From Anaerolineales bacterium (GTDB taxonomy: Bacteria; Chloroflexota; Anaerolineae; Anaerolineales; Villigracilaceae), in the NCBI GenBank assembly GCA_030834895.1, contig JAUQXA010000052.1, positions 1-34,877 on the forward strand: a stretch of DNA of 34,877 nt. Reading direction: 5' to 3'. The position numbers and the translations under genes are program-made. The first letter of the stretch is position 1. Every line of letters begins with the position of its first letter. The notes beneath the pieces were generated by a model, which saw only the letters and a program-made list of their open reading frames with translations, ran no database searches and was not told where the DNA came from. Below are positions 30,310-34,877 of this stretch, one piece after another.

Positions 30310-30370
30310 GGATGTACACAAGTAAACACGTAGACAAGTAAAACCTTATACCTGTATACCTACACAAGGA
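30310..30370. repeat. Repeat-rich spacer between aroH and the first aroF
   Basis: The gap contains related words in tandem: TACACAAGTAAACACGTAGA, then CAAGTAAAACC, TATACCTGTATACCTACACA. The first half and the second half are partly inverted (ACACGTAG / CTACACA). From memory, GTAGACAAGTAGACACGTAG runs are dispersed repeats in environmental genomes. The AAGGAGAAG ribosome site of aroF follows directly. Confidence 0.45.
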
Positions 30371-30379
30371 GAAGAACCT

Positions 30380-31432
30380 ATGATGATTATCATGAAAGCC
30401 AACGCGACGCCCCAGCAAGTGGAGGGGGTGATTACATCCATCAAAGAGGCAGGACTGAACGTTCACCTCTCACAGGGAGTCGAAGCGACGATTATTGGCG
30501 CCATCGGCGAGACGCACAATATTCCGCTTGAGCGATTTGAAAGCCTCGATGGCGTGGACCTTGTCCAGCGCATCACCCAGCCGTATAAACTCGCGTCGCG
30601 CCAATTCCATCCTGAGAACACCATCCTCGGCATTGACGGATTCACCGTCGGCGGGGACGAGATCGCTGTCATCGCTGGACCATGCGCGGTGGAGGGCCGT
30701 TCGCAGATTTTGGAAACAGCCCAGGCGGTTAAGGAAGCGGGAGCATCCGCTTTGCGTGGGGGAGTGTTCAAACCACGCACGTCGCCGTATGCGTTTCAAG
30801 GTCTGGGTGAGGAGGGACTTGAATTACTCGCCGAAGCCCGCGAGAAGACGGGATTGTCTATCGTGGTGGAGATCATGTCGCAGGTGCAGCTTGATGTGAT
30901 GGTCAAGTACGTGGATGTATTCCAGATTGGAGCGCGCAACATGCAGAACTTCAACCTGCTGCGAGCCATCGGCGAGACCCGCACTGCCGTCCTGCTCAAA
31001 CGTGGATTGTCCGCTTCTATCGAGGAATTGCTCATGTCTGCTGAATACATTTTGGCTGGGGGAAACAACCGCGTGATGTTGTGCGAGCGCGGCATTCGTA
31101 CCTTTGAAACTTCCACCCGCAACACCACCGATATCAATGCGGTCCCCGTTTTGAAGAACCTGACTCACCTTCCCGTTATCCTTGACCCATCGCATTCCAC
31201 GGGACATGCGAATTACGTCACCGCCGTCGCCCGCGCTGCTATTGCCGCTGGTGCGGATGGACTCATCGTCGAAGTCCACCCTGACCCGGCGAAGGCGGTC
31301 TCGGACGGCAAGCAATCGCTCAAGCCCGAAGCCTTCGCCGCGATGGTCAAACAGGTTGGGCAGATCGCACAGGTCATGGGGCGCAGGCTTGCCGTCGCTC
31401 AAGGCGAATACACAAAGCAAGGTTGGGCGTAA
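30380..31432 (+). CDS. aroF: DAHP synthase, type I-beta, copy 1
   Basis: 350 residues. It joins PEP and erythrose-4-phosphate to DAHP, the first shikimate step. Residues 1-70 form an ACT/ferredoxin-like regulatory domain (MIIMKANATPQQVEGVITSI, then GATEATIIGAIGE-like strand), typical of the Thermotoga form regulated by Tyr or Phe. The barrel has IAGPCAVEGR with the metal-binding Cys, GASALRGGVFKPRTSPYAFQ (PEP/E4P site), IGARNMQNFNLL, LLKRG, DPSHSTGH (His ligand) and IVEVHPDP (Glu and Asp ligands). ATG 30380 follows AAGGAGAAG; ATG 30383 is possible. It is one of two tandem copies. Confidence 0.94.
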   Translation: MMIIMKANATPQQVEGVITSIKEAGLNVHLSQGVEATIIGAIGETHNIPLERFESLDGVDLVQRITQPYKLASRQFHPENTILGIDGFTVGGDEIAVIAGPCAVEGRSQILETAQAVKEAGASALRGGVFKPRTSPYAFQGLGEEGLELLAEAREKTGLSIVVEIMSQVQLDVMVKYVDVFQIGARNMQNFNLLRAIGETRTAVLLKRGLSASIEELLMSAEYILAGGNNRVMLCERGIRTFETSTRNTTDINAVPVLKNLTHLPVILDPSHSTGHANYVTAVARAAIAAGADGLIVEVHPDPAKAVSDGKQSLKPEAFAAMVKQVGQIAQVMGRRLAVAQGEYTKQGWA

Positions 31433-31500
31433 AAACGTCAAACGTGTAACGTTCGACCTTTTCATCCTTCATCCTTCAAATTTCATCCTTTCAGGAGTTT
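31432..31500. repeat. Repeat-rich spacer between the two aroF copies
   Basis: AACGTCAAACGTGTAACGTT is a short inverted repeat (AACGT/ACGTT), followed by a 7-base repeat run TTCATCC-TTCATCC-TTCAAAT-TTCATCC. Both are of the kind seen as dispersed repeats elsewhere. They are non-coding here, lying between the first aroF stop and the CAGGAG ribosome site of the second. Confidence 0.5.
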
Positions 31501-31505
31501 TCACC

Positions 31506-32540
31506 ATGATGATCATCATGCGCCCAGGCGCACCCCGCGAACAGATCGACGCTGTCATTGCAGCCGTCGAAGGTCATAAACTCACCGCGCATCCCATCTT
31601 CGGGGCGGAGCAAACCATCATCGGCGCAGTCGGTGACGGGCATTACGTCCTCAAGGAAGAGTTCGAAGCCTTCCCAGGCGTCCTCGAAGTCCAACGGATT
31701 TCCAAGCCGTACAAACTCGCGTCGCGACAATTCCACGAACAGGATTCGATTTTCCCGTTGGACGGTTTCGTAATCGGCGGGAAGGAAGTCCCCATCATCG
31801 CTGGACCATGCTCGGTGGAGTCCCGTGCCCAGATCATTGAAATCGCGCAGGCAGTCAAGGAAGCGGGTGCGAACGCGCTCCGTGGCGGAGTCTTCAAACC
31901 GCGCACATCGCCGTATGCCTTTCAAGGTCTTGGCGAGGAAGGTCTCGAATACATGGCGGAAGCTCGCGAGATGACAGGCTTGCCCCTCGTTGTGGAAGTG
32001 ATGGCGGTTTCGCAAATCGAGATGATGGTCAAGTATGTAGATGTCTTCCAGCTTGGCGCGCGCAACATGCAAAACTTCAACCTGCTGCGCGCCATCGGCG
32101 AAACCCGCACGCCTGTCCTCTTCAAGCGCGGCATGTCTGCAACCATCGAAGAAATGCTCATGGCGAGCGAATACATCCTGAACGGCGGCAACAACTGCGT
32201 CATCCTTTGCGAGCGTGGCATCCGCACCTTCGAGACCGCCACGCGCAACACCACCGACATCAACGCCATCCCTGTCCTCAAGAAACTTACGCACCTGCCC
32301 GTCGTCCTCGACCCGTCTCACTCCACGGGTGACTCGGCATTCGTCTCCGCAGTCGCCAGGGCTGGTGTTGCTGCAGGCGCGGACGGCATCATCGTCGAGG
32401 TGCATCAGGATCCGCCGCACGCCATCTCCGACGGCAAGCAGTCGCTTACGCCCGAAGACTTTGCCAAAATGGTGAAGCAGGTCAAGGCGGTTGCCGAAGC
32501 GGTGGATCGGACTTTGGTTCCTCAACATGAACGAGCCTGA
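31506..32540 (+). CDS. aroF: DAHP synthase, type I-beta, copy 2
   Basis: The ATG at 31506 gives 344 residues and the same MMIIM opening as copy 1; the frame is open upstream into copy 1 but lacks a ribosome site there, whereas CAGGAG precedes 31506. The ACT-like domain (1-70) and all barrel motifs are kept: IAGPCSVESR, GANALRGGVFKPRTSPYAFQ, LGARNMQNFNLL, LFKRG, DPSHSTGD and IVEVHQDP. The Asp of the last motif remains. The two copies differ mostly in the N-terminal domain, so they may answer to different feedback effectors (inference). Its 3' end overlaps tyrA by 14 bases. Confidence 0.93.
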   Translation: MMIIMRPGAPREQIDAVIAAVEGHKLTAHPIFGAEQTIIGAVGDGHYVLKEEFEAFPGVLEVQRISKPYKLASRQFHEQDSIFPLDGFVIGGKEVPIIAGPCSVESRAQIIEIAQAVKEAGANALRGGVFKPRTSPYAFQGLGEEGLEYMAEAREMTGLPLVVEVMAVSQIEMMVKYVDVFQLGARNMQNFNLLRAIGETRTPVLFKRGMSATIEEMLMASEYILNGGNNCVILCERGIRTFETATRNTTDINAIPVLKKLTHLPVVLDPSHSTGDSAFVSAVARAGVAAGADGIIVEVHQDPPHAISDGKQSLTPEDFAKMVKQVKAVAEAVDRTLVPQHERA

Positions 32541-33381
32541 CTTTAATCTCGCGGACTCAAGAATCGCCATCATCGGATTGGGATTGATGGGTGGTTCCCT
32601 CGCTTTGGGACTACGCGGAAAGTGCGCCGCCATCTATGGAATTGACCCTGACCCTGCCGCGCTCGAGCTTGCTCTGTCCCAACAAATCGTGGACTACGCT
32701 TCGAGCGACTCTGCCAAGCTGCTCCCCGAAGCGGACCTTGTTATCCTGTCAGCTCCCGTCCCCGCGATTTTGACTCTGCTCGAACAATTGCCTTCTCTCA
32801 CTCCTAACCCCTGCGTCGTCATGGACTTGGGCTCGACGAAACGTTTGGTGGTTGAATCGATGTCCCGTCTACCCGAACGCTTCGACCCCATCGGCGGACA
32901 TCCCATCTGCGGCAAGGAAAAACTTTCCCTTGCAAACGCCGAACGAACCTTGTATTACGCCGCTCCGTTTTTGCTGACTCCGCTTGCGCGAACCTCGTCT
33001 CGTGCCCTCTCCGCCGCGCATCAAATCATCGAAGCCCTCGGCGCGAAAGCCAAAGTTCTTGACGCTGTTGAGCATGACCGCATCCTCGCGTCCACGAGTC
33101 ATCTGCCATTTTTGATCTCCTCCGCGCTGGCATTGGCAACCCCGCAGGACGTAACTCCCTTCGTTGGACCTGGCTTCAAATCCACCAGCCGCCTCGCAGG
33201 GACATCTTCATCCATGATGTTAGGCGTCCTGCAATCCAACCGCGAGAATGTGCTGAACGCACTTCATGGAATGCAAAGTCAACTGGCTGAAATTGAATCT
33301 GCGTTGTCATCCGAAGACTTTGCCAGACTCAACACTATTTTGAACGAAGCGCAAAGCAAATATCAAACCTTTATTCAATGA
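32527..33381 (+). CDS. tyrA: Prephenate (or arogenate) dehydrogenase
   Basis: From the ATG at 32527 the protein has 284 residues; the frame opens earlier at 32491 but the Rossmann start would then be too far in. It oxidises prephenate toward tyrosine. The NAD-binding site is IAIIGLGLMGGSLALGL followed by YGIDPDPAAL. Further motifs are LVILSAPVPAIL, VMDLGSTKR, PIGGHPICGKE with the substrate-binding His, and VEHDRILASTSHLPFLISSA with the catalytic-region His. It has no C-terminal ACT domain. It overlaps copy 2 of aroF at its start and aroA at its end (ATGA), so the operon is tightly coupled. Confidence 0.93.
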   Translation: MNEPDFNLADSRIAIIGLGLMGGSLALGLRGKCAAIYGIDPDPAALELALSQQIVDYASSDSAKLLPEADLVILSAPVPAILTLLEQLPSLTPNPCVVMDLGSTKRLVVESMSRLPERFDPIGGHPICGKEKLSLANAERTLYYAAPFLLTPLARTSSRALSAAHQIIEALGAKAKVLDAVEHDRILASTSHLPFLISSALALATPQDVTPFVGPGFKSTSRLAGTSSSMMLGVLQSNRENVLNALHGMQSQLAEIESALSSEDFARLNTILNEAQSKYQTFIQ

Positions 33382-34796
33382 ACTCTTCGCTGAAAATCAA
33401 CCCAATCCAACATCCATTGAACGCCACCGTCCGCGTTCCTGGCTCCAAGTCGCTGACCAACCGCGCCTTGCTGATCGCGTCCCTTGCTAACGGAACCACG
33501 CGCCTGACCAACGCCCTCTTCTCCGACGACTCGCGCTACTTTGCCAAAGCCTTGCAAACTTTAGGCTTCAATGTCCAACTAGACGAAGCCAGCCGCGAAA
33601 TGACGGTCACAGGCTTGGGCGGAAAAATTCCAGCGCAACAAGCCGAACTCTTCATCGGTAACGCAGGCACAGCGGCAAGATTCCTCTCCGCGTTTTTGAC
33701 TTTGGGAAATGGCGAATATATTTTGGATGGCGAACCACGTATGCGCGAACGTCCGATTGGGGATTTGGTAGAAGCATTGAAGCAACTGGGATGCAACATT
33801 CAGCCAGTCCTGCCAAAGGACAATAGACCATTGACCATTGACCATCGTCCGTCGTCCGTCGTCAATGGTCAGATTTGTCCACCCGTAAAGATTCGCGCCA
33901 ATGGACTCCCTGGAGGCAAGACAACCATTGCAGGTGACATCTCATCCCAATTTCTGTCCGCCTTGCTAATGGTCGCTCCGTATGCTCAAAACCCGATTGA
34001 AATCACCCTATCCACCGACCTAAACTCCAAACCTTACGTGGACATGACCATTGCCATCATGAAGGATTTTGGTGTAGAAGTTGAACGGGATAATTATCGA
34101 TTTTTCACTGTTCCGCTTACGAGATATAAGTTGCAGGATACGAAACTTGTATCTCGTAACTTGTATACTGTTGAAAGTGACGCCTCCGCCGCCTCTTACT
34201 TCTTCGCCGCGCCAGCCATCTGCGGTGGAACGGTGAAAGTCGAAAACATCTCGCGCAAGTCTGTTCAAGGAGACATTGCCTTTCTCGATGTCTTGACCAA
34301 AATGGGCTGTATCGTCACCGAAGCCGAAAATTCAATTACGGTCCATCGTCCATCGTCCATCGTCGGTCTTGACATCGACATGAGCGACATCCCCGACACC
34401 GCCCAAACCCTCGCCGCAATTGCGCCCTTTGCAGATTCCCCAACTCGAATCCGCGGCATCGCCTCCGCTCGCGTTAAGGAAACAGATCGTGTCCACGCTA
34501 CCTGCACCGAACTCAAACGCCTCGGTGTGCAAGTGGAAGAACATGAAGACGGTATGACAATCTTTCCCTGTCAAACCTTCAAACCTGCGAACATCCAAAC
34601 CTACAACGACCACCGCATGGCAATGGCATTCTCGTTGGTTGGTCTGCGCTTCGAGGGTGTGACTATTGAAAATCCATCCTGTGTTTCCAAGACATTTCCA
34701 AATTACTTTGACGTGCTTGGCGATCTGAGTAAACAGGTAATTAATCCAAGTTGCTACCTACCACAGGAAATTGAGGCTGCAAGCCAGTACAAGTAG
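33378..34796 (+). CDS. aroA: EPSP synthase (3-phosphoshikimate 1-carboxyvinyltransferase), repeat-laden
   Basis: The 472-residue protein makes EPSP from shikimate-3-phosphate and PEP. The core motifs are intact: GSKSLTNRALLIASLANG (22-39), GNAGTAARFLSAFL, GEPRMRERPIGDLVEAL, GDISSQFLSALLM, ESDASAASYFFAA, SDIPDTAQTLAAIAPFA, RVKETDR and YNDHRMAMAFSL. It is about 40 residues longer than usual (about 425-435). The excess is explained by repeat-coded tracts at about 148-165 and 247-261, and by residues 454-472, which read into an insertion sequence. A third repeat tract (321-330) does not appear to add length. The start overlaps tyrA (ATGA). The enzyme is probably active because the motifs and frame are kept. 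Confidence 0.93.
   Translation: MNSSLKINPIQHPLNATVRVPGSKSLTNRALLIASLANGTTRLTNALFSDDSRYFAKALQTLGFNVQLDEASREMTVTGLGGKIPAQQAELFIGNAGTAARFLSAFLTLGNGEYILDGEPRMRERPIGDLVEALKQLGCNIQPVLPKDNRPLTIDHRPSSVVNGQICPPVKIRANGLPGGKTTIAGDISSQFLSALLMVAPYAQNPIEITLSTDLNSKPYVDMTIAIMKDFGVEVERDNYRFFTVPLTRYKLQDTKLVSRNLYTVESDASAASYFFAAPAICGGTVKVENISRKSVQGDIAFLDVLTKMGCIVTEAENSITVHRPSSIVGLDIDMSDIPDTAQTLAAIAPFADSPTRIRGIASARVKETDRVHATCTELKRLGVQVEEHEDGMTIFPCQTFKPANIQTYNDHRMAMAFSLVGLRFEGVTIENPSCVSKTFPNYFDVLGDLSKQVINPSCYLPQEIEAASQYK
33819..33871. repeat. In-frame dispersed-type repeat 1 inside aroA
   Basis: GGACAATAGACCATTGACCA leads into GACCATCG, GTCCGTC units of 7 bases, and GTCAATGGTC, which pairs with GACCATTGAC at the front. 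It codes DNRPLTIDHRPSSVVNGQ. It shares words with 8022-8077 and 34339-34367. It sits in the loop between GCNIQPVLPK and CPPVKIRANGLPGG. Confidence 0.8.
34117..34159. repeat. In-frame palindromic repeat 2 inside aroA
   Basis: TTACGAGATATAAGTT (34117-34132) and AACTTGTATCTCGTAA (34144-34159) are inverted with one mismatch in 16, around an 11-base loop. It codes LTRYKLQDTKLVSRN between RFFTVP and YTVESDASAASYF. The same style of repeat (KLQDTS/LVSRN) is known to me from other genomes. Confidence 0.85.
34339..34367. repeat. In-frame 7-base tandem repeat 3 inside aroA
   Basis: Three GTCCATC units and one GTCGGTC unit run in tandem from 34341, coding VHRPSSIVG. The same unit occurs at 8067-8076 and, as GTCCGTC, at 33848-33861. 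Here the protein length stays close to the family, so the tract may replace rather than add residues. Confidence 0.7.
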
Positions 34797-34877
34797 AGCG
34801 ACCTTGATTTCAAAACCTCTGGCAGTGACCGCATGAATGGACTTTGGCAATAAACGTTCAATCAAACTTCCAGTCGT
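34758..34877 (-). CDS. Transposase C-terminal fragment (IS982-like), cut by the window edge
   Basis: The last 120 bases read on the minus strand as 39 residues and a stop at 34760-34758: TTGSLIERLLPKSIHAVTAR then GFEIKVALLVLACSLNFLW. The IERLLPKSIHAVTARGFEIKVALFVLA pattern is one I associate with the end of IS982-type transposases (family from memory, not certain). The stop lies on the minus strand within the aroA coding end, so the IS end (about 34737-34757) was joined to aroA, whose last 19 codons are IS-derived. The rest of the element lies past the window. Confidence 0.75.
   Translation of the reverse strand, partial: TTGSLIERLLPKSIHAVTARGFEIKVALLVLACSLNFLW

Noticed and set aside
30310..30370. 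Possible CRISPR-like tandem units between aroH and aroF
   Set aside because: Units are short, unequal and have no spacers; they fit a minisatellite-like dispersed repeat.
31182..31505. N-terminal extension of the second aroF into the first
   Set aside because: The extra residues are an out-of-frame reading of copy 1 and of the spacer; ATG 31506 has CAGGAG and the same opening as copy 1.
32770..32815. LTPNP residues in tyrA that resemble the LTPTPL repeat
   Set aside because: The bases CTCACTCCTAACCCCTGCGT match the repeat only in part, no hairpin is present, and the protein length there agrees with the family.

Overview
The window looks like part of an uncultured bacterium of the Chloroflexota, most likely class Anaerolineae. 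This is an inference from gene content and style: many Thr/Pro-rich linkers behind lipoprotein or single-helix anchors, an ECF sigma/anti-sigma pair with DUF4367-like repeats, hybrid PAS histidine kinases, bacterial Elp3, and a tandem type I-beta DAHP synthase operon. No rRNA, tRNA or CRISPR array was seen. Both edges lie inside transposase genes (IS5-like N-terminus at the left, an IS982-like C-terminus at the right), so the window may be a whole contig whose assembly stopped at multicopy insertion sequences.

Layout. 1-1178: cut IS5-like transposase and a CelD-type GNAT acetyltransferase (-). 1376-4774: a two-gene operon of a degenerate PP2C/propeller membrane protein and an unknown protein. 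4841-6338: a methyltransferase (-) and an APS/PAPS reductase (+) fired from a shared mirror-image promoter with probably leaderless transcripts. 6395-9868: elp3, an EamA transporter starting at TTG, and era. 10191-16608: three translationally coupled histidine kinases with no response regulator. 16640-18611: ECF sigma factor and its membrane anti-sigma factor (-). 18769-22431: secreted or membrane proteins (chagasin-like lipoprotein, SH3b lipoprotein, DUF4230 protein, PhnD-like lipoprotein, SanA/YdcF protein). 22492-25849: polX, a PRPP-synthetase-like gene and ferritin. 25912-26352: an AAC(6')-like acetyltransferase. 26494-29603: a fourth histidine kinase coupled to a Pro/Thr-rich surface protein. 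29938-34796: an aromatic amino acid operon aroH-aroF-aroF-tyrA-aroA, making chorismate-pathway entry, EPSP, prephenate and its dehydrogenation product.

The most unusual signal is a set of short dispersed repeats, often palindromic. They lie between genes and also in frame inside conserved enzymes. aroA carries three tracts (residues about 148-165, 247-261 and 321-330) and ends in codons supplied by an insertion sequence. elp3, polX and the methyltransferase carry one each. Three of the repeat families have an intergenic copy and an intragenic copy in this same window, so the in-frame copies look like insertions of a dispersed element, comparable in principle to the Rickettsia palindromic elements.
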